The translations under genes were made by a program, and so were the position numbers. The notes under the pieces are model-generated. The model searched no databases. It was not told where the DNA came from and saw only the letters and a list, made by a program, of their open reading frames with translations. DNA of 64,000 nucleotides from JAICYJ01 sp963737445 (lineage in GTDB: Bacteria > Actinomycetota > Thermoleophilia > Gaiellales > JAICJC01), in assembly GCA_963737445.1 (NCBI GenBank), contig CAVTSO010000005.1, forward strand, positions 1 through 64,000, written 5' to 3'. Positions 18,225 to 26,400 of the stretch are shown here, piece by piece (position 1 is the first letter of the stretch; every line of letters starts with the position of its first letter).

Positions 18225-19434
18225 CGAGCGGCGCGTCCTCGTACGCGCTCTCGCCGTGCATGGCCTCGTCGAGCCCCTGCTCCGCCTCCTCGCCCACGCG
18301 CACCGGCGTGATGCGGTCGATCACCTTCAGCATCACGTAGGTGAACGCGAATGCGTACGCCGAGCAGGCGAACGCGGCCACGACCTGCTTGAGGAAGAAG
18401 GACGCGCTGCCGTGGATCAGTCCGACGCCGCCGGCCGGATTGATGGCGGTGCTGGCGAACACGCCCAGCAGGACGATGCCGAGCATCCCGCCCACACCAT
18501 GCACGCCCCACACGTCGAGCGCGTCGTCCCAGCGCAGGCGGTTCTTGAGCTGCACCGCGTAATAGCACACGAACCCCGACACGATGCCGATGATCACCGA
18601 GGCGTAGATCGGCACGAACCCGGCGGCAGGCGTGATCGTTGCCAATCCTGCAACCGCGCCGGTCAGCAGGCCGACGAAGTGCGGCTTGCGGGCGTTCTTC
18701 CACTCGATGAATAGCCAGGTTGTGGCCGCAAACGAGGCCGCCAGGTCGGTGTTCAGGAACGCCGTGGCGGTGATGTCGTCGACTTTCAGCTCGCTGCCGG
18801 CGTTGAACCCGTACCACCCGAACCAGAGCAGCCCGGTGCCAAGCGCGATGAACGGGATGTTGTGCGGCGCGTCGACGAACTTGCGCTTGCCCACGTAGAG
18901 CACCGATGCCAGCGCCGCCCAGCCGGCCGAGGCGTGCACCACGATGCCGCCGGCGAAGTCGCGGACGCCCCACTGCGCGAGCAGGCCGTTGCCCCAGATC
19001 ATGTGCACGAACGGGTAATAGACGAACAGCTGCCACACGACCAGGAATACGAGGAACGCCTTGAACGTGACGCGGTTTGTGAACGCGCCCGTGATCAATG
19101 CGGGCGTGATGATCGCGAACATCATCTGGTAGGCGATCAGCACCACCAGCGGGATGTGGGACGGCGTGTACATCGACGAGGGCGTGACGTTGCGCAGGAA
19201 GGCGACGTCGAAGTTGCCGTAGATGCCGTCCGCTCCGCCGCTGAAGCACAGCGAGTACCCGACCAGCCACCACATGACGGTGGTGATGGCCAGCGAGGCA
19301 AAGCTCTGGATCATGATCGTGAGCGTGTTCGACCGCCCCACCAGCCCGCCGTAGAAGAACGCGAGGCCCGGTGTCATCAACATCACCAGGCTTGCTGCCA
19401 GCAACATGAAACCGGTGTTTGCCTCGTTGATCAT
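18196..19434 (-). CDS. amt: Ammonium transporter (Amt family)
   Basis: 412 residues from ATG 19434, with AAAGGA upstream. Eleven hydrophobic segments are readable. Signature segments are MTPGLAFFYGGLVGRSNTL (residues 20-40), FAGGIVVHASAGWAAL with the first pore histidine, and VWGVHGVGGMLGIVLLGVFAS with the second pore histidine. It conducts ammonium or ammonia across the membrane. The C-terminal tail has an extra acidic stretch (GEEAEQGLDEAMHGESAYED). No glnK partner is adjacent, which is unusual. Confidence 0.92.
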   Translation of the reverse strand: MINEANTGFMLLAASLVMLMTPGLAFFYGGLVGRSNTLTIMIQSFASLAITTVMWWLVGYSLCFSGGADGIYGNFDVAFLRNVTPSSMYTPSHIPLVVLIAYQMMFAIITPALITGAFTNRVTFKAFLVFLVVWQLFVYYPFVHMIWGNGLLAQWGVRDFAGGIVVHASAGWAALASVLYVGKRKFVDAPHNIPFIALGTGLLWFGWYGFNAGSELKVDDITATAFLNTDLAASFAATTWLFIEWKNARKPHFVGLLTGAVAGLATITPAAGFVPIYASVIIGIVSGFVCYYAVQLKNRLRWDDALDVWGVHGVGGMLGIVLLGVFASTAINPAGGVGLIHGSASFFLKQVVAAFACSAYAFAFTYVMLKVIDRITPVRVGEEAEQGLDEAMHGESAYEDAPLVTGSAAPAL

Positions 19435-19533
19435 GTTCGCGTCCTTTCGCGACCGGCGGGAATGACGGATCGACGTTCGACGCGCGCGACGGAGTGCCTG
19501 CACCGGGAGGAGCGCCGGCCGTAGACTTACCGC

Positions 19534-20165
19534 GTGGCGGACTGGGTGACGATCTCTGCCCTGGCGACCGCCGGCGGCACGCTGGTGCTGGCCGGCGCGA
19601 CGTTTGCATCGGTGCGCTCGGCCAACCGATCGTCTCGCGTGGCCGAGCGATCGCTGCTGGCCACTCAGCGTCCGCTGCTGATGCCGTCGCGGCTGCAGGA
19701 CGACCCGCAGAAGGTCGGCTTCGCGGACGGCAAGTGGTTCCTGGTGCCGGGCGGCGGTGGCGCCGTCGAGGTGTCGGATGAGCCATCTACCTGGTCATAT
19801 CGCTGCGGAACGTCGGCCCGGGCATGGCGGTGCTGCACGGCTGGCTGTTCCATCCGGAGATCGGGCTGGGCGACGAGCCCGCGCCCTCACCCGACGGGTT
19901 CAGCCGGCTGACCCGCGACCTGTACGTGCCCACATCCGACACCGGCTTCTGGCAGGGCGCGTTCCGGGATCCCGCGGCACCTGAGTTCGCCGCTGCCCGC
20001 GCAGCTATAGACTCGCGGCAGCGAATGGCCGTCGATCTGCTCTACGGCGACCACGAGGGCGGCCAGCGCACCATCAGCAGGTTCGTCTTCAATTCACGGG
20101 AGGACGGCCAGTGGATCGTGGTGGTGGCTCGGCACTGGAACCTCGACCGGCCGGATCCACGGTAG
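19534..20165 (+). pseudogene. Hypothetical protein with N-terminal membrane helix, one frameshift
   Basis: GTG 19534 opens MADWVTISALATAGGTLVLAGATFASVRSA, a single N-terminal membrane helix. A cytoplasmic-like domain follows (VAERSLLATQRPLLMPSRL). Near 19780 the frame changes by one base to continue IYLVISLRNVGPGMAVLHGW, LYVPTSDTGFWQGAFRDPAA and RTISRFVFNSREDGQWIVVV, with a stop at 20165. Both halves look coding, so one indel is likely a sequence error. The repaired protein would be about 210 residues. Unknown function. Confidence 0.6.
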
Positions 20166-20519
20166 ATCGTCGATTCACGCGTTGCACCGCCGTGACCGGC
20201 GCATGACACCGAAACCTGCAACGAACCTCACGGGGCCGTGACGATCCCAGCGTCACCCGCAACGATCCGCACCGTGGCACCGGCAGGAACATCACGACAC
20301 GCGATCGGCAACCGCACAACCATGCCGATGTGCCTCGCGGTCCGGTAACGACTCGTCACGATCCCGTGCCGGACCGCCCACGGCGCCCGATCGGGTGTTT
20401 GACTCTGTTAAGAGCGCGACAGGCGTTGCGCGATTGGAACGCCCGCGTGACACGTCGCGTCGCGGCTCTGGAGTCGCGCCGCCCACCGGTCCTCGCAGCC
20501 ACGGGGTATCGTCGTTGGC
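20166..20519. other. 354-bp non-coding gap before NDH-2
   Basis: No open frame here resembles a protein. CACGATC-like short repeats occur near 20240, 20295 and 20357. A TTGACT hexamer at 20399-20404 could be a -35 element for the downstream NADH dehydrogenase, but no matching -10 is visible. No RNA structure was recognised. Confidence 0.3.
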
Positions 20520-21971
20520 ATGACCAACGCAACCCGGAGCCGTCCGGGCCCCCACCGGGTGGTGGTCGTCGGTGGAGGCTTCGCCGGTCTGCGAGCCGTC
20601 CGCAGCCTGCGCGGGGCGCCGGTCGAGGTGACGCTGGTCGACCGGCAGAACTTCACGCTGTTCCAGCCTCTCGTCTACCAGGTGGCGACGGGGGCGCTGT
20701 CTCCGGCAGAGATCGCGGCGCCGCTGCGCTCGATCCTGCGCAAGCAGCGGAACGCCCGAGTGGTGCTGGCCGAGGTGACCGGCTTCGACCTCGACCACCG
20801 TGAGGTCGTGCTCGAGCACCTGCCCAACCAGGGCGGGAGCACCAACCTCGGATACGACACGCTGATCGTCGCGGGCGGCTCTCGGTACAACTACTTCGGC
20901 CACGACGAGTGGCGGGCCGACGCGCCGGAGCTGAAGTCGCTCGCCGGCGCGCTCGACATCCGCAGCCGGATCCTGGCCGCCTTCGAGGCTGCCGAGCTGG
21001 AGCCGGACCCACAGCTGCGGCAGGCGTGGCTGACCTTCGTGGTGGTCGGCGCCGGCCCCACCGGCGTGGAGATGGCCGGGCAGATCGCCGAGCTCGCACG
21101 GGACGTGGTGCGCGCCGACTTCCGGTCGGCCGATACCCGTGCCGCGCGCGTGCTGCTAGTCGAGGCCTCTGACAGGGTGCTGACAAACTTCCCCGCGTCG
21201 TTGTCTCATAAAGCAACGAACGCGCTAGAGCGGCTGGGCGTGACGCCGCTCGTCAGCCACACCGTCGTCGGTGTCGCCGACGATTCGGTCGCCATCCGGG
21301 GCCCTGACGGCGAGGTCACGCAGACGCCGACGCGCACCGCGATCTGGGCCGCCGGCGTGACTGCGTCGGAGCTGGCCGCGCGCCTCGCCGAGGCGGCGGG
21401 CGGGGAGATCGACCGGTCGGGCCGGGTCACAGTCGAGCCCGACCTCTCGGTATCCGGGCATCCGGAGGTGCTGGCGCTCGGCGACATGGTGCGGGTGCGC
21501 GCCAAGGACGGCGTCATCGTGCCGTTGCCCGGCCTGGCACCGGTCGCCCTGCAGCAAGGCCGGTATGCCGCCCGGCTCGTCCTCGACCGCCTGCGCGGGC
21601 AACCGACCAAGCCGTTCCACTACGTCGACAAGGGCGACCTGGCGACGATCGGCCGCTCGAAGGCCGTCGCCGACGTGAAGGGACTGCACCTGTCCGGGTT
21701 CACCGCCTGGGTGACCTGGCTGGTCGTGCACCTCTTCTACCTGATCGGCTTCCAGAACAGGTTGCTGGTGCTGATCCGCTGGACGGTCAGCTTTGCGACC
21801 CGCGGCCGCGGGGCGCGGCTGATCGTCCGCCCGCCGGAGGACCCCACCAGCCACGACAGCGGGGATCATCGAACCCGACGGGCTGAGCCGGCGGGCGTAA
21901 TCACAGGTACACCCGGCACGCCCGTGGTGCTAATGTCGCCAGTTGCGGGAACAACTATTCACGGGGGCTCT
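20520..21971 (+). CDS. ndh: Type II NADH:quinone dehydrogenase (NDH-2)
   Basis: Residues 1-440 form a complete NDH-2. FAD-binding VVVVGGGFAGLRAVRSLRG lies at the N-terminus. The NADH-binding VVVGAGPTGVEMAGQIAELA is near residue 175. HPEVLALGDMVRV is near residue 315, PLPGLAPVALQQGRYAA follows, and the membrane-associating C-terminal WVTWLVVHLFYLIGFQNRLLVLIRW comes last. It transfers electrons from NADH to quinone without proton pumping. In the given sequence the frame has no stop and runs into the next gene, ending at 23519. A one-base shift near 21850 would restore a TAA at 21898-21900, so a lost stop through an indel is the simplest reading. Confidence 0.85.
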
Positions 21972-23519
21972 ATGACTGGTCGGGGAAAGCGCGTATCGCT
22001 CGGAATGCTGCTTGCGGTCAACGTGGCGGTGTGGTCGCTGGTGATCGCCGGTGGCGCGTCGGCACAACGTACCGCCGCGCCTGATCGCGGAGCCCGTCCC
22101 ACCCATCCGGTGCTGAGCGGCGCCGCCGTGCCGGATGTTGCCCCGGCGGCAACCACCTTCAGCGCGGCCTCGTCCGCCGGACTCGTTCGCAACTTCAACG
22201 GCGTCAGCAGCCTTGACAGCGCCGTCACGAATTTCGGCGCCGAGTTCGAGCCGCCCGACCAGGGGCTCTGCGTCGGCAACGGGTTCGTCCTCGAGCCGGT
22301 GAACTCCGCCTTGCGCGTGTACCGCGAGAACGGCCGCAGCGTCGCCGGGCCGACGAACGTCAACGCCCTCTTCGGCGACGGCTTCAAGCAGTTCACCAGC
22401 GATCCGCGCTGCCAGTACGACCCGGCCACGCACACCTGGTTCGCGAGCATCGTGTTCCTGAACGACACGCTCACGGCCAGCCGGCTCGAGATCGCGGTCA
22501 GGCATGCCGCCGACCCGCGCGGCACCTGGACGCGCTTCAAGATCAACACCACCCATCCCGGCGGCCACGGCTGCCCCTGCTTCGGCGACCAGCCGCTGCT
22601 CGGCATCGACGGTCAGAACATCTACGTGTCGGCCAACGAGTTCTCGATCAATCGCCCGGTGTTCAACGGCGCACAACTGTACGTGATCGACAAGCGCCAG
22701 CTCGTGGACGGCGACCCGTCGCCCACGTTCGTCCACATCGGCCCGCTGCGGATCGGCCGCCACAAGGCCGCATCGGTGCAGCCGGCCATCACCGTCGGCT
22801 TCAGCAGGGCCGAGTACCTGATGAGCTCGCTCGATCCGAATGGCACCGGCGACAATCGCATCGGCGTGTGGGCGGTCACGAACCGTGTGCTGGGGACGCA
22901 CCCCGATCCTCACCTGCAGCGGATCATCATCCCGTCGCAGAGCTACTCGGGGCCGCCTGCCACCCCGCAGATGGGGCCGCAGTCGCTGATCGACTCCGGC
23001 GATGACCGGATGCAGCAGGTGCAGGCGATCGGCGGGCGGCTGTGGGGCGAGCTGGGAACCGCGCTTCACGCCGGCGGTGGAAAGCCGGTCGCAGCGGCGG
23101 CCTGGTTCGACGTCGCACCGAGCCTGGACGGCGGCCACCTGAGTGCCGCCATCAACCGCCAGGGCTATGTCTCCTCACCGGGCAACGGCATCCTGTATCC
23201 GGCGATCGCCGGCGACCGTCGCGGAAACGCGGCCATTGGCTTCTCCATGTCCGGACCGGGCATGTTCCCCAGCGCCGGCTACGCGACGATCTCGACGGGT
23301 CAGGCCAACTTCGGGTCGCCGACCATCGCCAGCCCCGGCAGAGGGCCGTACTTCAGGAAGTCGACGAGGTGGGGCGACTACTCCTGGGCAGTGCTCGACC
23401 CGGCCGCACACCGTGTCTGGCTGGCCAACGAGTACATCCCGCCCCGGTCGAGCCAGACCGTCGACCGCCACCAGAACTGGGGGACGCGCGTCTACGCGGT
23501 GCGGCTGCCCAGCCCCTAG
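21972..23519 (+). CDS. Secreted protein of unknown function, probable beta-propeller
   Basis: ATG 21972 opens a signal peptide (MTGRGKRVSLGMLLAVNVAV, hydrophobic core, then GGASA before the cleavage site). The 480-residue mature part has repeated Gly/Asp/aromatic strands: EPPDQGLCVGNGFVLEPVNS, CQYDPATHTWFASIVFLND, CPCFGDQPLLGIDGQNIYVS, YVSSPGNGILYPAIAGDRRG, WGDYSWAVLDPA. Blade-like spacing suggests a propeller fold. I recognise no enzyme motif. The frame is continuous with the upstream NDH-2, but the signal peptide shows a separate start. Confidence 0.7.
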   Translation: MTGRGKRVSLGMLLAVNVAVWSLVIAGGASAQRTAAPDRGARPTHPVLSGAAVPDVAPAATTFSAASSAGLVRNFNGVSSLDSAVTNFGAEFEPPDQGLCVGNGFVLEPVNSALRVYRENGRSVAGPTNVNALFGDGFKQFTSDPRCQYDPATHTWFASIVFLNDTLTASRLEIAVRHAADPRGTWTRFKINTTHPGGHGCPCFGDQPLLGIDGQNIYVSANEFSINRPVFNGAQLYVIDKRQLVDGDPSPTFVHIGPLRIGRHKAASVQPAITVGFSRAEYLMSSLDPNGTGDNRIGVWAVTNRVLGTHPDPHLQRIIIPSQSYSGPPATPQMGPQSLIDSGDDRMQQVQAIGGRLWGELGTALHAGGGKPVAAAAWFDVAPSLDGGHLSAAINRQGYVSSPGNGILYPAIAGDRRGNAAIGFSMSGPGMFPSAGYATISTGQANFGSPTIASPGRGPYFRKSTRWGDYSWAVLDPAAHRVWLANEYIPPRSSQTVDRHQNWGTRVYAVRLPSP

Positions 23520-23531
23520 CCGGGGGGTAGC

Positions 23532-24344
23532 TCAGCCCTCGAGCCGAGCAGCGTGATCGGGGACGAACGTCTGCGAGCCGACCGGAGGGCGGCGGTAGCC
23601 GCCCTCCGACTGCCTGCGCGGAAGCTTCGGCGGATGCTTCTCGGTGCGATCCTCGTAGGGGACGCGCGAAAGCAGATGCGCGATGCAGTTCAGCCGCGCA
23701 CGGCGCTTGTCGTCGGCCTCGACGACGAACCAGGGCGACTCCGGCAGGTCGGTGTACACGAACATCTCATCCTTGGCCCGCGAGTAGTCGACGTAGTGCG
23801 AGCGTGACTCGAGATCCATGGGCGAGAGCTTCCAGCGCTTGGTGGGGTCGTCGATCCGCTCCTGGAAGCGCTGCCGCTGCTCCTCGTCGGAAACCGAGAA
23901 CCAGTACTTGGTGAGCAGGATCCCGTCGTCGATCAGCATCCGCTCGAACTCCGGGCACTGGCGCATGAACAGCCGGTACTGATCGTCCGTGCAGAACCCG
24001 AGCACGTGCTCCACACCGGCCCGGTTGTACCAGCTGCGGTCGAACAGGACGATCTCACCCGCCGACGGCAGGTGCGCGACGTATCGCTGGAAGTACCACT
24101 CCGTGCTCTCGCGGTCCGTGGGAGCGGGCAGCGCGGCGATCCGGCAGAACCGCGGGTTGAGCGGCTCCGTGATGCGCTTGATGGTGCTGCCCTTGCCGGC
24201 GGCGTCGCGCCCTTCGAACAGCGCCACCACCCGCGCACCCTCGGCACGCACCCACGTCTGCATGCGGGCGAGCTCGATCTGGAGCCGCGCCAGCTCTGCC
24301 TCGTACAGGTCGCGCGGCACGCGCCGGGGTCGCTTCTTGGACAT
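23532..24344 (-). CDS. ppk2: Polyphosphate kinase 2 family protein
   Basis: 270 residues from ATG 24344 (MSKKRPRRVPRDLYEAELAR, the usual PPK2 start). GTG 24374 overlaps the tetR stop and is an alternative. Walker A VVALFEGRDAAGKGSTIKRI near residue 45, lid module and Walker B EIVLFDRSWYNRAGVEHVLG near residue 100, KYWFSVSDEEQRQRFQERID and the final LPESPWFVVEADDKRRARLN make a single-domain PPK2. The family transfers phosphate between polyphosphate and nucleotides. The direction (GTP/ATP synthesis or polyphosphate synthesis) cannot be decided here. Confidence 0.9.
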   Translation of the reverse strand: MSKKRPRRVPRDLYEAELARLQIELARMQTWVRAEGARVVALFEGRDAAGKGSTIKRITEPLNPRFCRIAALPAPTDRESTEWYFQRYVAHLPSAGEIVLFDRSWYNRAGVEHVLGFCTDDQYRLFMRQCPEFERMLIDDGILLTKYWFSVSDEEQRQRFQERIDDPTKRWKLSPMDLESRSHYVDYSRAKDEMFVYTDLPESPWFVVEADDKRRARLNCIAHLLSRVPYEDRTEKHPPKLPRRQSEGGYRRPPVGSQTFVPDHAARLEG

Positions 24345-24370
24345 CGGCGAGATGCTACCCGCCGACCGGC

Positions 24371-25006
24371 TCACTCCGGCCGGGGACCGAGCAGTCGCGC
24401 CAGCCCCACCCGCGCGCGCTCCAGCAGCGCAGGGTCGCCGTACATGGTGTAGGCCGCGTGCGCCATCAGCAGCAGTGCGTCGACCTCGTAGATGAGCTGC
24501 TCAGGATCCGGGTCGGTCGGTAGCTCGCCCGCCTGCTGCGCCGCGGCAGCCGCGGCCATCAGCTCCCCCACCCACTCCTCGATGAACACGCCGATCCGCT
24601 CCCTGACGCGCCCCGGCTGGGTGTCGAACTCCGCGCCCACGGCGGCGAAGAAGCAGCCCCCCGGGAACACCTCGCGCTCAAGGTGTGAGAGGAACTCGTC
24701 GGACAGCGCCCACAGCCGGTGCAGCCCATCCGCCTTGGCGCGGGCCGGGCTCAGCACCTCGGCCTCGAAGATCTCCTGAGCGCGCTCGATGGTGGCCAGC
24801 TGCAGCTCCTGCTTGGACGTGAAGTGGGCGTAGAGACCGCTCTTGCTCATGCCGGTGTGCTCGGCCAGCCGGCCGATCGAAAGGCCGTCCAGCCCCTCGA
24901 CCGTCGCCAGGCGCGCGGCGTTGTCGAGGATCGCGTCGCGACTGCGGCGGCCGTCGGCTCGCTGGCGGCGCTGGGCGGGGGCTGCGGTGGGGGTCGGCTG
25001 GTTCAT
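24371..25006 (-). CDS. TetR family transcriptional regulator
   Basis: 211 residues from ATG 25006. The DNA-binding domain reads ILDNAARLATVEGLDGLSIG, RLAEHTGMSKSGLYAHFTSK (residues 22-62), and the C-terminal TetR_C-type domain has FPGGCFFAAVGAEFDTQPGR. Two similar ACGA(C/T)CGTTCGT sites lie in the divergent intergenic region. The truncated methyltransferase on the other side was probably its original target. PPK2 follows immediately. Confidence 0.85.
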   Translation of the reverse strand: MNQPTPTAAPAQRRQRADGRRSRDAILDNAARLATVEGLDGLSIGRLAEHTGMSKSGLYAHFTSKQELQLATIERAQEIFEAEVLSPARAKADGLHRLWALSDEFLSHLEREVFPGGCFFAAVGAEFDTQPGRVRERIGVFIEEWVGELMAAAAAAQQAGELPTDPDPEQLIYEVDALLLMAHAAYTMYGDPALLERARVGLARLLGPRPE

Positions 25007-25020
25007 ACTTGACAAGATAG

Positions 25021-25067
25021 CACGACCGTTCGTATAGTGCACGCATTAGTCAGCACGATCGTTCGTG
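25021..25067. promoter_or_regulatory. Paired ACGAYCGTTCGT repeats, probable TetR operators
   Basis: GCACGACCGTTCGTA near 25020 and GCACGATCGTTCGTG near 25053 are near-identical, about 33 bases apart, and the second is an imperfect palindrome. They lie between the tetR start and the divergent remnant gene, the classic autoregulatory arrangement. TATAGTGC between them could be the -10 of the rightward promoter. Confidence 0.55.
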
Positions 25068-25091
25068 TTTCACACCATTCGAGGAGTTCAC

Positions 25092-25286
25092 ATGAGCACC
25101 AGCAGCATCATCGAGCCGGTCCTGTCCGAACTGAGCGCCCGCCAGCGGCGGGCCTGGGCGGCCGGCGACTACTCAACGGTCGCCTCCCGCACCAACATGG
25201 CGGCAAGGCGACCGCACGACGACGCCGACCTCCGCGCCCGGTGGCACGGCCGGGCACGGGATTCACGGGGCAGCGCACGTTGCTAG
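25092..25286 (+). pseudogene. Truncated SAM-dependent methyltransferase N-terminus
   Basis: GAGGAG precedes the ATG at 25092. The first 35 codons read MSTSSIIEPVLSELSARQRR and AWAAGDYSTVASRTNM, the standard N-terminus of class I methyltransferases of the UbiE-like group. After this the sequence is arginine-rich nonsense to a stop. The glycine-rich SAM loop and everything after it are absent, so most of the gene was deleted. The intact Shine-Dalgarno and operator suggest a recent event. Confidence 0.55.
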
Positions 25287-25296
25287 CTTGCAGCAC

Positions 25297-25953
25297 GTGA
25301 CCGAGCGTGGGCAGGACACCGAGCCGGATCCGTCCGAGTACGACCGGCTCGGCGTCACGCCCACGCCCGACGACGGAACACGCCTCTCGTCCACCCCGCC
25401 CTGGGACGAGACCCAGCGCCCGCACCGCCAGCGCTCGGGGCCGGACGTGGACTACACCAGGCGCGGGCGGCTGGTCGGCCAGCACCTGATCGACGTGCAC
25501 GACATGCTCCGCTCCGAGCCGGGCCAGCTGCGCTCGGTGCTGTCCCAGGTGCGTGAGGGCGCGCTCGACGCCGGCGACGCCCGGGCGGCCCTGAACGACA
25601 TGGCGCTGCGGCAGAACGACTGGACGCTGGGCGCGTTCTGCGCCCGCTACTGCGGCGCCGTGACGCAGCACCACGGGCTCGAGGACGACGCCATCTTCCC
25701 TCACCTCGCGCGCAGCGAGCCGGCGCTCTCGCCGGTGATCGACCGCCTCGCCGACGAGCACCTGACCATCCACCATGCCGTCCACGCCGTCGACCGCGCC
25801 CTGGTCGGCCACATCAGCCGGCCCGACAGCTACGAGGGCATCCAGTCGGCGATCGACTTCCTCACCGACGCCCTGCTGTCCCACCTCTCCTACGAGGAAT
25901 ACGAGATCGTGGAGCCGCTGTCCCGGCTGGGGTTCTACCCGGGGCAGCTGTAA
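25297..25953 (+). CDS. Hemerythrin-like (HHE) domain protein
   Basis: 218 residues from GTG 25297. The first 60 residues are polar and probably disordered. The four-helix HHE bundle has the expected ligands: HLIDVHDMLRSEP, AVTQHHGLEDDAIFPHLARS, LADEHLTIHHAVHAVD and ALLSHLSYEEYEIVEPLSRL. Such proteins bind a di-iron centre and act in O2, NO or redox sensing or iron handling. It is convergent with the DUF1707 gene, with three bases between them. Confidence 0.82.
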   Translation: MTERGQDTEPDPSEYDRLGVTPTPDDGTRLSSTPPWDETQRPHRQRSGPDVDYTRRGRLVGQHLIDVHDMLRSEPGQLRSVLSQVREGALDAGDARAALNDMALRQNDWTLGAFCARYCGAVTQHHGLEDDAIFPHLARSEPALSPVIDRLADEHLTIHHAVHAVDRALVGHISRPDSYEGIQSAIDFLTDALLSHLSYEEYEIVEPLSRLGFYPGQL

Positions 25954-25956
25954 GCG

Positions 25957-26400
25957 CTAGACGCGCGTCCCACTACGCGGGCCGCAGCCCCCGACGCCCC
26001 AGCCCCACGAGCGCCAGAGCAGCGGGCGGATCACGAAGAACGCCACCAGCGGGATCAGGAACCAGAGGTGGTGGCCGGTGCCGATCACGATCGCTGCGAT
26101 CAGCGCCAGCGGCAGCAGCGGAAACGGCCACGGCCGCGGGCGCCATCCGCGGCGACCGGTTGGCCGCGGGCCCGCCGGTTCGCCACCGGGCAGGTCGGTC
26201 ACCAGCCGGTCGAGGTCGGCGTACGTCTTGGCCGCCATGCAGGCCTCGAGCCGTTCCTGGAACTCGTCGCTGTCGAGCCGGCCGTCTAGATGCTGTTCGC
26301 GGAGGATGGCCGCGAAGGCCTCGCGGTCGCCGTCTCCGGCGCGGAGGCTGCGGTCGCGCGGCCCCCGGTTGCGGTCGTTGCGTCCGTCGCTGTCTGCCAT
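25957..26400 (-). CDS. DUF1707 domain membrane protein
   Basis: 147 residues from ATG 26400, with AAAGGA upstream. LRAGDGDREAFAAILREQHLDG and RLDSDEFQERLEACMAAKTY, then LDRLVTDLPG, are the conserved DUF1707 (SHOCT-like) motif of actinobacteria. Two hydrophobic segments follow (PFPLLPLALIAAIVIGTG and LWFLIPLVAFFVIRPLLW). The start lies 115 bases inside the 3' end of the MFS gene frame. Confidence 0.8.
   Translation of the reverse strand: MADSDGRNDRNRGPRDRSLRAGDGDREAFAAILREQHLDGRLDSDEFQERLEACMAAKTYADLDRLVTDLPGGEPAGPRPTGRRGWRPRPWPFPLLPLALIAAIVIGTGHHLWFLIPLVAFFVIRPLLWRSWGWGVGGCGPRSGTRV

Noticed and set aside
20399..20404. TTGACT as a -35 for ndh
   Set aside because: No -10 at correct spacing, so not annotated as a promoter.
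23520..23531. Possible terminator between the convergent secreted-protein and ppk2 genes
   Set aside because: The dyad is only four base pairs and has no T-run.
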